From Neocallimastix lanati (nom. inval.) (Eukaryota > Neocallimastigomycota > Neocallimastigomycetes > Neocallimastigales > Neocallimastigaceae), in NCBI GenBank assembly GCA_016946835.1, contig JACVTC010000094.1, positions 586,501 through 650,500 of the forward strand: DNA of 64,000 bases, given 5' to 3'. This document shows positions 11,964 through 23,430 of the stretch, piece by piece (positions within the stretch are counted from its first letter, which is position 1; each line of letters starts with the position of its first letter). The notes beneath the pieces are model-generated. The model was given only the letters and a program-made list of their open reading frames with translations. It was not told the origin of the DNA and did no database searches. Both the position numbers and the translations under genes were made by a program.

Positions 11964-13174
11964 TGTCACGAATACTAGTGGATTTGAGATTAAAATTCAC
12001 TATTAGATCAATTGAAATTTAATTTAGTTATTGACAAAAATTATTTTAATTCGATTTTAATTTAAAAATAAATATTAGAAACATTAAATAATTAGAAACC
12101 AAAGGGTTTGGACTTATTTATTAAAAATAATTTATTTTATTTTAACCCTTAAAAATTTGATAAAAATAACTTGAAGAAAAACAACGATAACACGACAAAT
12201 AATGGAAATATTATATAAATATTCACGCTAAAATTATATTCATTAGAAAACTACGGACGAGAACTACAATATATGTTAAAATCAACCTTATTGGACAACT
12301 AGATAACGAGATATTGGACTTTAAAGATATTTAAATATAAAAATATAATTTAATTATTTAATTAAGACCCTAAATTATTAATTAAGAAATTTTTATTAGA
12401 TAAATCTCTTAACTTGGAAATTATATTATTAATTTTTATTATTAATTAAAAATACAGAATTAGATATTAGTAATAGTTTTATAATATTTTAAATAAGTTT
12501 ATAAGTTTTATATATTTTATTATAATATTTTTATTCAATTATTTTCTAAAAGATTCTAAGGAATTCCATTCTAAAGATTTCCGAAAGAGAATTTTTAATT
12601 AGTTTTAATATTTTATTTTATTTTATATTTGATTATTAAATTAGTTTTATTATTAAATTGTTTATGAATAATTTATATAGTTACTTTATTAAAAGATTCT
12701 TATCAATATTATTTTATTATTATATTTTATATAGTTTATATACATGTATGTATATATTAAGATTAGAATGTATTATTTAATTATATTGTTAATTATTATT
12801 TTAGTTTAGTATAAAAAGAATTTGAAATTCCATATTTGAAATTCTTTGTAAGATTATTAATCTAATTTATACTATTAACATAAAGTTAATGAATTAATTA
12901 TAACAATAATAATTTTTTATATTAATCTTAGTTAATTTTATTATTAAATATATATTAAATAAAGTTCTAATAAAACATAAATCTTAAAGATTGAATTCTT
13001 AATTATAAAACTCTGTGTGTGTTATTTATTATTTAAATTTAATTAAATTGTTATAATTAATAAAGAACATCTTTACCTGACCAATTTAATCCAAACTAGG
13101 AAAGATATAGCAAGAATCTAACCTACCACTCAATAAGATTTAACTATAATCTTACCATCTATAAAAACTTTTCA
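11964..13174 (+). mobile_element. Solo LTR, family C, nested, TSD atata
   Basis: TGTCACGAATACTAG...AAAACTTTTCA. The 5-bp duplication atata is at 11959-11963 and 13175-13179. The empty site is present in the window: the inverse complement of 31988-32210 runs through this point with a single atata. Near-identical to 6519-7710. Confidence 0.85.
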
Positions 13175-13756
13175 ATATAGTCATTGTGATTTTTAAAATA
13201 TTAATAAATTTATGTATTCTTTACATTAATAATTTTACTATATTATTTGATCTAAAAATTTAAATTTATACATAAAATTTAATTTAAATATATGTTCATT
13301 CCTTTTAAAGGTGAATTAAATATATGAGAGTTTATCAACAACATAGTACTAATTACTTTTAGTATTATTCTTCTAAATAAGGAATAATTGCTATATATAA
13401 ACAACTTAAATAGCCTTATCAATATTTCTGTCTTTCGAATTAAGAAATAATTGAAATAAAGAAAACAAATAAAATAAAATTTTCTGTATTTAAAATTGTA
13501 AAAGGTTTTTCATATATTAATAAATGTATTTTATTTTCTATTATGTCATTCAAATTAATATATAAGATTACATATTAAATTAGTATCAAAATTAAGTTAA
13601 AGTATTCAATTTTATTGTAATTCTGTGTCTTTTTTTTTTGTTCTTATCTATAATGCATCTTTTATATTATAGATTTATTTCAGTTAATTTAAATATTAGG
13701 AAATAATAAAATTTCTATTTATTACAATAAGGAAATAATCAATGAGATTTAAAACT

Positions 13757-13855
13757 CTATTGTTTTTCCATATCTTCAACTACTTCCGGAGGCTTTGCTA
13801 CTTTTATATCTTCAAAAAGATATAAATTGACTACCTTGGAATCCCTTTCTAGGGG
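13757..13855 (-). pseudogene. Short C-terminal coding relic, unknown
   Basis: On the minus strand about 30 codons read ERDSKVVNLYLFEDIK and on to a stop at 13757-13759, with GC content above the surroundings. It ends against an AAAAAT-type array, so its upstream part is lost. I do not recognise the protein. It may be the tail of a host gene trapped beside an LTR. Confidence 0.35.
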
Positions 13856-13865
13856 GAGAAAAAAA

Positions 13866-14038
13866 AATAAATAAGTAGAAATAATAAAAATAAAAATAAA
13901 AAATAAAAATAAATAAATAAAAAAAAATAAAATAGAAATAATAAAAATAAAAATAAAAATAAAATAAAATAAAATAAAATAAATAAATAAAAATAAAAAT
14001 AAAAATAAAAAATAAAAATAAAAATAAAAAATAAAAAT

Positions 14039-14069
<31 letters not shown>

Positions 14070-14070
14070 T

Positions 14071-14101
<31 letters not shown>

Positions 14102-14102
14102 T

Positions 14103-14133
<31 letters not shown>

Positions 14134-15184
14134 TAAAAATAAAATAAATAAATAAAAATAAAATAAGTAAATAAAAATAAAATAAATAAATAAAAATAAT
14201 AATAAAAATAAAATAAAAATTAAAATAAAAATAAAATAAATAAATAAAAATTATTGTGTGTAGTAAATTTTCTACCTATTTAATGTTTTAATATTATATA
14301 ATTTTTCTTTTAATTCCTCGAGCCATAACATAAAGTTTGGTGGAGATATCGGGGAATTCAAAATTCAAAATTAATATTAAGACATACACAATAATTTTAT
14401 TTATTTAGAAAAAAAAAATATATATATATATATACTAGAATAAAATAGAAAATATAAAATTAAAATTAAAATTTTATAAATATTTAGTTAAAATTAAAAA
14501 ATATATATATATAAATACACAAAAATATTTCATATATGTTATTTTCTATTCTATTAAGATATTCATATTTATTAGTAGAAATTTTAATTAGTTGAAGATG
14601 AAATTTTCTAAAATTCTTCCTTTATGTTAGCTTCAGCTTCTTATGCCGCTGAAAATATTGAACATAAAACTGATGATTGCAATGCTACTTTAAGACAGGT
14701 TCAATGTTATAATAAATCCGGAAAACTAACATATTCATTCTGAGATAGCAAAAAACTTCGTAACGTGTGTAATGAATACCAATGCCGAGAATGCTTAAGA
14801 ACAGGAGATTATGCTTATTGCAATATATGTGGCCAATGAATTGAATAAGAGGCTAGATGGTATTGCTACAAAATTAACTTCGATTTGAAATGGGCCAGAG
14901 ATGTCAGTGTTGTAAGAAATAGAAATAGAAATAAAAATAAAAAATTAAAAATAAAAATAATAATAAAATAAAATTAATAAATAAAAATAAAAATAAAAAT
15001 AAAAATAAAAATAAAAATAAAAATAAAAATAAAATAAATAAATAAAAATAAAATAAGTAAATAAAAATAAAATAAGTAAATAAAAATAAAATAAATAAAT
15101 AAAAATTATTGTGTGTAGTAAATTTTCTACTTATTTAATGTTTTAATATTATATAATTTTTTTTTAATTCCTCGAGACATAACA
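13866..15184 (+). mobile_element. Mini LTR element carrying a captured gene fragment
   Basis: Two near-identical LTR 3' halves end at 14330 (CCTCGAGCCATAACA) and 15184 (CCTCGAGACATAACA). The left one is followed after 7 bp by the primer-binding-site motif TGGTGGAGATATCGGGG (14338). The internal region is only about 0.6 kb and ends in a purine-rich tract (GAAATGGGCCAGAGA, about 14887-14901). There is no gag or pol. Both LTRs contain long AAAAAT-type arrays (about 13870-14250 and 14925-15105), which blurs their left ends. Confidence 0.6.
14598..14907 (+). pseudogene. Secreted cysteine-rich small protein, broken, inside LTR element
   Basis: Starts ATG AAA TTT TCT. After one frameshift near 14627 a long frame continues, with a hydrophobic N-terminus and a signal-peptide-like LASASYAAEN. 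Eight Cys follow in small clusters (for example NVCNEYQCRECL and YCNICGQ). Three in-frame stops remain. The pattern (signal peptide, many Cys, about 100 residues) suggests a small secreted protein of the fungus. It is unrelated to gag or pol and lies between the primer site and the polypurine-like tract. Family unknown. Confidence 0.5.
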
Positions 15185-15188
15185 TTGT

Positions 15189-16317
15189 TGATAAGAATGT
15201 ACTAAATAATTCATTCTTAATTAAATTTACGATTTATTTCTAATACATTATATGTACATTATTATTTTTGTACTTTAATAAATTTTTAAATTCAAAGATT
15301 AACATTAAATCAAAAATTATATTAAACTTTATATTTTAATATTAAATCTTATATTAATAGTAATATTTTTATATATTTAAAACTTATATTAGCAATATTA
15401 ATAATTGTCAAAAATATATTTCGATAAACAATTATCATTATTAAGTTATTAAAAATAGAACACATTATTCAGTAAAAATAAACATTTATTTATTTTAGTT
15501 TTACGATTATTTAAAATATCTTTTATTATTATGTTCCTTCTTTTATTAAAATTAAGAATTATTTTTAAACAATAAAATCATTACTTGGTTTTATACTTTA
15601 ATGAATGTTACAAATATAATTTGTTGGTTATTACAATATTAAAAATAAATTAATAATCAATTTAATAATTGTTATTTTTAACAATAATAAATTTTATTTT
15701 TTTCATTTTTATATTAATAATGAAAATTTGGATTTATAATATTTTTATATATTGATAATTAAAAATTTATATATTATATTTTAACTTTTATTATTAAATT
15801 TTATATCAAAATGTTTTATTTTATATTGAAAAATATTTTATTTTATTAAAAACCTTTATATTAGAATAGTATTTTTATTTTTATTTGAATATTTTAACAG
15901 ATTATAATAATAATTATAGCCAATTAAATAAATTCTTATTAGTAATATTTTAGATAGATTATTATAAAAAAAAAAAAAAAAAAAAAAAAGATTTATTAAT
16001 ATTATAAATGTATTTTATCTATATTGTTATAATTAAATTTTATATAATTGATTATAAAAATCAATTTAAATTTAATAGTTTTTATAAAAAAATAAAATGT
16101 AATAATATAAATTTAGTGGTAAGAACAACTTTTATGCCTTAAAAAAAAAAAAAAAAAAAAAGTATAAATAGTTGTAAATTTTGCTACAAATTTTTAAAAA
16201 AAATCATCAATTAATAATCAATAAAAGAATTAATAAATTAATAAAATAAATAAATTAATAATCAATAAAATTTGTGTGTTTACTTATTGTTTTTATTTAA
16301 TTCTCTAAACCTTAACA
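15189..16317 (+). mobile_element. Solo LTR, family B, in ttgt ladder
   Basis: Starts TGATAAGAATGTACT after ttgt (15185-15188), ends CTCTAAACCTTAACA, followed by ttgt (16318-16321). It matches the inverse complement of 17243-18064 along its length except for a 283-bp insertion at 15402-15684. Confidence 0.8.
15405..15684. mobile_element. MITE-like insertion, 280 bp, TSD taa
   Basis: Present here and absent at the same place in the copies at 17243-18064 and 10552-11176. Termini are inverted: TTGTCAAAAATA at the left and TATTTTTAACAA at the right (11 of 12). Flanked by taa on each side (15402-15404, 15685-15687). No ORF. A 3-bp TAA duplication is typical of PIF/Harbinger-type elements; that assignment is an inference. 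Confidence 0.65.
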
Positions 16318-16321
16318 TTGT

Positions 16322-17239
16322 TTGTTAAAGAAGAAGCAAATATTGTTAATTTGGTCTCAAATTGAACAAATAACTTAATCACACATTAAACTATTTGCCT
16401 TCCTTAATGTATGGAACTTTCCTATATTCTATTACAATTTAAAATCAAATTATTTCTTAGTGAATAATATATTACTTATATGAAATAAACTCTTATTAAT
16501 ATATTTCTTATTTAAAATTATTGTATTATTATTAAAATGTTAATAAATTATCAATATATTTTTATTAATATTTTTATTTTATCAATTTATTATTATTGTC
16601 AAGTTATATTAAAAATCTAGATAATTTTTCTTTAACCAATAGTTACTCATTGTATTAATAATAAAAATTAATTTCTAAATAATATTACTAATACATAATA
16701 ATACAAAAAAAACGAAATTATATATTATTAATATATGTTTATTATAATCCATGCTATATTTTTAAGAATTAATTATAATTATATTAAATACTTTAAAATT
16801 AATATTATTTTACATATAAATGAAGGATTTAGTATGTTATAATTACTAAACCACATTATTTTATTCTGCAAAATTGATAAAATTATGTTTTAAATATATT
16901 AATATTACATTAATAATTAATTAGGATAAATTTTTATATATTTTAGAAATACTTAAATTAATATAAATTTATTAGATACAATTTAAAAATTATAATTATT
17001 ATTAAAAGAAATTAAAAATAAGAAATGGCTTTCCCATTTCCAATTAATTGTAAAAGTATAAAAGGAGATAGTTTAGGAAAAAAATAATAATAATAATTAT
17101 CATGTAATAAATCATAATAAATAAATTTTAATATAGATTTTTAATAAAACAAAATTTTTCTTTTACTTGTATTTTTATTATTGTTTTAATTTTATTTATA
17201 ATTTTTGAATAATTTTTATAAAAGCCCCGAACCAAACCA
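16322..17239 (+). mobile_element. Solo LTR, family B-like, in ttgt ladder
   Basis: Starts TTGTTAAAGAAGAAGC after ttgt, contains GGAACTTTCCTATATTC, and ends GCCCCGAACCAAACCA. Followed by tgt and an inverted family B LTR. Confidence 0.65.
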
Positions 17240-17242
17240 TGT

Positions 17243-18064
17243 TGTTAAGGTTATGAGAAATTAAATAGAAAACAATAATAAATACACAGATTATATTTTA
17301 TTTATTTTATTTTATTTATTAATTAATTCTTTATTTATTAATTGATGATTTTTTAAAAATTGGAAGCAAAATTTACAACTATTTATACTTTTTTTTTTTT
17401 AAGGCATAAAAGTTGTTCTTGCCACTAAATTTTTATTTTTACATTTTATTTTTTTTATAAAAACTATTAAATTTAAATTGATTTTTATAATCAATTATAT
17501 AAAATTTAATTATAACAATATAGATAAAATACATTTATAATATTAATAAATCTTTTTTTTTTTTTTTTTTTTTATAATAATCTATCTAAAATATTACTAA
17601 AAATTTATTTAATTGGCTATAATTATTATTACAATCTGTTAAAATATTCAAATAAAAATAAAAATACTATTCTAATATAAAGGTTTTTAATAAAATAAAA
17701 TATTTTTCAATATAAAATAAAACATTTTGATATGAAATTTAATAATAAAAGTTAAAAATATAATATATAAATTTTAATTAACAATATATAAAAATATTAT
17801 AAATACAAATTTTCATTATTAATATAAAAATGAAAAAAATAAGATTTATTATTAATATTGCTAATATAAGTTTTAAATATATAAAAATATTACTATTAAT
17901 ATAAGATTTAATATTAAAATATAAAGTTTAATATAATTTTTGATTTAATGTTAATCTTTGAATTTAAAAATTTATTAAAGTACAAAAATAATAATGTACA
18001 TATAATGTATTAGAAATAAATCGTAAATTTAATTAAGAATGAATTATTTAGTACATTTTTATCA
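17243..18064 (-). mobile_element. Solo LTR, family B, inverted, in ttgt ladder
   Basis: Starts TGTTAAGGTTATGAG and ends TTTTTATCA. It is the inverse complement of the LTR at 15189-16317 without the MITE. Spacers tgt (17240-17242) and ttgt (18065-18068). Confidence 0.8.
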
Positions 18065-18068
18065 TTGT

Positions 18069-19021
18069 TGATACGGGGTGTCACTAAATACCTTGTGTTT
18101 CATATTAAATACTCTTAATAATAATATAATAAAAATTAAAATTAAATATTCTTATTAAAATCTTTTATTAATATCAAATATAATAAAAATTATTATTAAA
18201 TATTCTTATTAAATATTCTTTTATTAATATTAAATATAATAAAAATTATTATTAAATATTATTATTAAAATCTTTTATTAATATCAAATCTAATAAAAAT
18301 AATTATTAAATATTTTATTAATATTAAATATAATAAAAATTATTACTAAATATTCTTATTAAAAATTATATATAATTTAAATCATTACTAATTCTTATTT
18401 TTATATCAAGAATAATAAAAACCTATTTCAATAAATATAAGATATAAAATACAGAATTATAAGTATCTGTATAATATTTTCTAAACCTTTGAAATAAACT
18501 AAAAATAAAACAAAAATCAAAAATAAATTAAATCTTTATTAAAATAAAAATGAACTAAAATACAGAAGAATTTCAATAATAAAAATGATCTAAAATACAG
18601 AAAATAACAATTCTGTATAATTCTCTCTCTGAAAGCAATATCAAGAAGAATCTACTGCACTGAATGCTCTTCGTGATACAATCTCTAAATTAATTTTTAT
18701 ATTTTAATTTAATAAATATTATTTTTTTATTAAAATAATTTAAAATAATAGTTAAAAATTAAAATAAAATAGTTATAATAGGTTTTTTTTTATAAAGAAT
18801 ATATTAATGATAAATAAAATATATTAAAATAAAAGTATAAAAAGAAGAATAAATTTCTTTCTTTTTAATACTTGGAACAAATAATTTTAATTTTAATTTT
18901 AAATAAAGAATATTTTAAAATTTAATTTTTTTTTTTTGTTTCCAAATTTATTTTTATCATTATGTGTTAATATTTATTTTTTGTTTTGAATATCTTAGTG
19001 TTTCAACCCTAGCCCGTATCA
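18069..19021 (+). mobile_element. Solo LTR, family A (0.95 kb), TSD ttgt
   Basis: TGATACGGGGTGTCAC...CTAGCCCGTATCA with ttgt on both sides (18065-18068, 19022-19025). Only about four of the 54-bp units are present, against about a dozen in the copy at 4138; the remaining 3' two thirds align closely. Confidence 0.9.
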
Positions 19022-19025
19022 TTGT

Positions 19026-20741
19026 AAAAGGTAAATTTATTATTAACTAAAATAACGAATAATAATTAATTTTAAAGGCTAAGATAACTTAACACCTCTC
19101 TATTCGAGTTGTTAATAATAAACACTAGAATTAATTTTAATTATAATTATTTATGCTTATTACACTAGAGTATAGCGCAGCACTTTATAACTCTATTTGT
19201 TATTAGTTACTGGGCTTACACAGAGTAATTTATATTTATTTAATAATTATCTTTTTATTTATTAATTAATATTTATTTTAACAATTTACGTTAATAGTAA
19301 TGCTAGTGCGTTACAGTTACAAGTTCAATTATTATTTATACATGTTAGTAATTTTATGATTGGTAAATAATTTAATTTAACTTAGTTTACTAATCACTAA
19401 ATAAAAATATATTTAAATAAGTATTTAACTACATAATTAACTATAAAATAATAAAATTTAATGTACGAAATTAAGAAAAGATTTTATTTGATTAGCCGAA
19501 ATTGCTAACTGTTTAGAGATACGTTACGTAACCAAAGAACTATCATTGGATAGGCTTAATATTACCATGTATCTATTATACTACTTGTTCATACAGTATT
19601 TATTAAAAAATGGAAAATTATCAATGAAATAATAATAAATGTTAAGATTTTGATATATTTTGTGTTTTAAATTTAGATGAATTAATATGTTTTATTAAAA
19701 TTTTACTAAGTCAATATGTCTATATAGTAATATGCTATATAGATATATAATAATAATAATAAATATTTAAATGGTTTAGTTTAATAAAAATTTATTTATA
19801 ATAAACTTTAATAATTAAAATTAATTAATTATTTTATTTATAATAATTTCTCTTTATTTAATAATTAAATATCTATAAACTATTACTATTGAGGTAATTT
19901 TACAATAACCTTACAAAGAACATAAAAGAGAGATTTTTGCATCTTTCTTTTATACTTTGTAAGATACATAATAATATTTAATTATAAGATATTAATAATA
20001 TAGTAATATAAATATTAATAAAATATAAAGATAAATTTAATTATATAATTAATTTGAATAATTGAAATTAATATAGATATGTTGTAAACATATATGAAAA
20101 CATAATATAAATTGATATAAAACAAATAGTAATAAAGGCAATAATTATACAGGAAATGACAACAATAAAGATAGTAACAATATTAATAATATTAATGAAA
20201 ATGTAATTAATAATAATTTATATATTATTGAATATTTTTTTTTTTTATTGATTTATTAAAAATAATTTATTTTTTATTTTATTTTAATTATGATTTTAAT
20301 TTTTATTCAAATTATTTATTAATTATTTGATAATAATAAATTTAAAAAAAAAAAATTTTTTTTTATTGGATAATAAATAAATTAAATCAAATTAAAATAA
20401 TAAATAATAAATCATATTAAATAAAGATTTACTTATTTCATTTTCCTAGTATAAAAGATTGCAAAATTCATCAAAAATTTGAAAACTAAAAAAAAAAAAA
20501 TAAATTCGTAAAAAGTAAAAACGAAAAATAACAAAACTAATTATAAAAAAATAAAAAATTTATTTAAATAAATCATATATTTTTTTAAAAATAAAATAAA
20601 ATATTTAAAAAAAAAATAAAAATAGAAATAAAAAAAATAGATTATAGAAATATTTATAAAAGTCTAAATTATAAACAATTTTTTTAAAGTAAATCGAATT
20701 AAAAGTTTTTTAAAAAAAAAAAAAAAAAGAAAAAAAAAAAG
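19026..20741. other. AT-rich DNA with GC-richer patches; possible Pol III target
   Basis: No protein gene. GC-richer patches lie at about 19075-19110 (with CTATTCGAGTT, weakly B-box-like), 19160-19220 and 19485-19600. A hairpin at 19910-19963 (CTTACAAAG/CTTTGTAAG plus a 13-bp inner stem) is homologous to 2978-3028 in inverse orientation. A TATCTATATAG hairpin near 19715-19750 is also shared. No convincing tRNA fold was found. Confidence 0.35.
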
Positions 20742-22449
20742 TCATTTGCCGATTTTGAAAGTCAATTATTATTAAATATAAGAAAAAAAAATGTTTCTTC
20801 ACAACTTATCAATGATTACAAAATCATATTGAAAAATCCTTAGAATCTCCAAAAGTTATGGATGGATTTATTAACAAATTGAATGAACTTGTTAATGATA
20901 AGTCTTTCAGTCATTACAAAACAGTTGAGAAAGTCTTTAAGAATCCAATCTTAAGTAATGCTTTAGAAGCCTTCCGTAATAGTACTGCTTTGATTAAAGC
21001 TTTTGAAACGGGTAATAAAGATGCTCTAAAATGGCTTTTAACCATGAAAATGAATCCTATGGTTCAAGATGAAGATGGTAAGACCGCTTTAATGGTAGCA
21101 GCTGAATGTGGTAAAAGAAAATACGTCCAAAAAAATATTGATAATCTTGATTTAATAAAATTAACTGATAATAGAGGAGAGAATTTCTTATTCTATGCCC
21201 TACGTGAATTAAAACAAAATAATAAAGGCACATCCTCTAATATGGATTACATAGTTAAGTTAGTGGATTGTGGTGTTGATATCAATCACACCAATAAACT
21301 TGGAGAAACTGCACTTAATTATTTATGTAAGTATAGAATTAGCGAGTTTGTTTTCGAAAACTTCCTTCTAAACTTTGAAGCTGATCCAAATATTCCAGAT
21401 GAAAATGGTTACACTCCTGCAATGTATTTAGTTCAAGATGGAAGATATCGTGAACTTAGCCAGTTAGACAGAAGGTTCATTAACTATAAATACGTCAGTC
21501 CTAATGGTGAATCTATTATGTCTGTTTTCATTAAAAAGTTTTATACCTATGATAAAAATAAGGATAAAATTCCATTTGAAAATTATATTCGTGTTCTGAA
21601 AACCATTGTTAGTAATGAAGTAGACTTCAATATACCTATTGATCAAGAGGGTAATACTCCATTGATGGTTATGGTATTAGTCGGAGATGGCATTACTGCT
21701 TCTTTTTGTGCTAAGAACGTAAAGAAAATTGATCTTTCTATGAAAAATAAGTATGGAGAAAATGTAACTTCTCTCTGTTATAAGTTACAATACTATGGAC
21801 TATTATCCATCTTCGAAAATAATCCAACGTTTGATTACAACTACCGTGATATCAATTACAATAATAATTTATTAATTATTAGTTCCATTGGTTCACCAAT
21901 TATGGTGAATCGTATACTTGAAAATGATATTAACTTAATTAATGAAATGAACAGTCGTGGTGAAAATGCTCTTATTGTTGCTTCGAAGATTAATAACACT
22001 GGTGCCGTAAATACATTACTTGATCATGGTATTGATGTTAACTGTAAAGATGAAAAGGGTAATACGGCTCTTCATTATGCTGTTGAAATTGAGAAACCAG
22101 AATTAATTAAAAGTTAGTATTAAAGAATGCTAATATTAATATCAAGAATAAAGAAGGAAAATCACCATTAAACCTTGCCAATGATTATGGTAATAAAGAA
22201 TTAATTGAAGCCCTTACCAATCCATCTGAAACTACCAAACCTAAAAGCTCTGATTCAAAGAAATCCAAGAAGTCTGTTCTTTCAACCAAGTACACTGAAT
22301 CCATCAAAAGTTACTTAATTCCTTACATGAATGATGAATATTCAGATTATAAGTGTGACAGGAAACTAGATATAGAAAAAGGAATCATCTTTGAAGAAAG
22401 ATACTATGAAAGACATATTGATGCTTTAAGTATTTATTACCGTGGCTAA
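20742..22449 (+). pseudogene. Ankyrin-repeat protein, two frameshifts
   Basis: The central frame (20858-22117, 419 residues from ATG) carries ankyrin-type repeats. Their signatures include DEDGKTALMVAAECG, NKLGETALNYL, DENGYTPAMYL, DQEGNTPLMVM, NSRGENALIVASK and DEKGNTALHYAV. Ankyrin repeats bind partner proteins; no catalytic domain is seen. The stop at 22115-22117 is caused by one missing base near a run of four A (about 22109-22113). The next frame then reads LVLKNANINIKNKEGKSPLN and continues through a Lys/Ser-rich tail to TAA at 22447-22449. Upstream, coding-like sequence in another frame (from about 20742, SFADFESQLLLN) ends at about 20840, so a second shift precedes the annotated ATG. 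It is either a recent pseudogene or an intact gene with homopolymer assembly errors. Confidence 0.75.
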
Positions 22450-22619
22450 AACTATTGTATAAGATTAATAATAATAAGAATTGATTCTTCAAAAAAGGAA
22501 GATAGAAAAAGTAGAATTCTATTTACCATCATTATTATTCGTTTATTGATTTTAAAAACGTAATAATAATAATAATATAAAGTTATTATATTTGTTTAAA
22601 GAATTTTTAGTGAGGTTAA

Positions 22620-23430
22620 AACAAAATAAAATTAAATTAAATTAAATTAAAAAAAATATTATTTATATAAAATAAAATAAAATAAAATAAAATAAAATAA
22701 AATAAAATAAAATAAAATAAAATAAAATAAAATAAAATAAATAGTAGAATATAAATATAAGTACAGATTGAATAAAATAAAATAAAATAAAATAAAATAA
22801 AATAAAATAAAATAAAATAAAATAAAATAAATAGTAGAATATAAATATAAGTACAGATTGAATAAAATAAAATAAAATAAAATAAAATAAAATAAAATAA
22901 AATAAAATAAAATAAAATAAAATAAAATAAAATAAAATAAAATAAAATAAAATAAAATAAAATAAAATAAATAGTAGAATATAAATATAAGTACAGATTG
23001 AATAAAATAAAATAAAATAAAATAAAATAAAATAAAATAAAATAAAATAAAATAAAATAAAATAAAATAAAATAAAATAAAATAAAATAAAATAAAATAA
23101 AATAAAATAAAATAAAATAAATAGTAGAATATAAATATAAGTACAGATTGAATAAAATAAAATAAAATAAAATAAAATAAAATAAAATAAAATAAAATAA
23201 AATAAAATAAAATAAAATAAAATAAAATAAAATAAAATAAAATAAAATAAAATAAATAGTAGAATATAAATATAAGTACAGATTGAATAAAATAAAATAA
23301 AATAAAATAAAATAAAATAAAATAAAATAAAATAAAATAAAATAAAATAAAATAAAATAAAATAAAATAAAATAAAATAAAATAAAATAAAATAATAAAA
23401 TAAAATAAAATAAAATAAAATATTTAGAAT
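22620..23430. repeat. AAAAT array with interspersed 30-bp unit
   Basis: Long pure AAAAT pentamer arrays are interrupted five times by a conserved unit, TAGTAGAATATAAATATAAG plus TACAGATTG. The unit starts at 22742, 22832, 22972, 23122 and 23257. Spacings of 90, 140, 150 and 135 bp are all multiples of five. A single dispersed copy is at 31957. Confidence 0.9.

Larger units (their letters stand above)
11913..13865 (+). mobile_element. Family B LTR interrupted by family C LTR
   Basis: Starts TGATAAAGAATGAAG after ttgt. It is split by the solo LTR at 11964-13174. Removing that insertion and one atata restores a sequence colinear with the inverse complement of 31988-32210. The right part (13351-13865) merges into AT-rich sequence, a short antisense coding relic and a purine run (about 13851-13860). 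Confidence 0.55.

Noticed and set aside
13866-15105. AAAAAT repeat blocks as a CRISPR-like or centromeric array
   Set aside because: The unit is 5-6 bp without unique spacers, inside LTRs of a eukaryotic element.
19075-19115. tRNA gene after the ttgt ladder
   Set aside because: TTCGAG is present but no acceptor, D or anticodon stem can be formed; kept only as a prediction to test.
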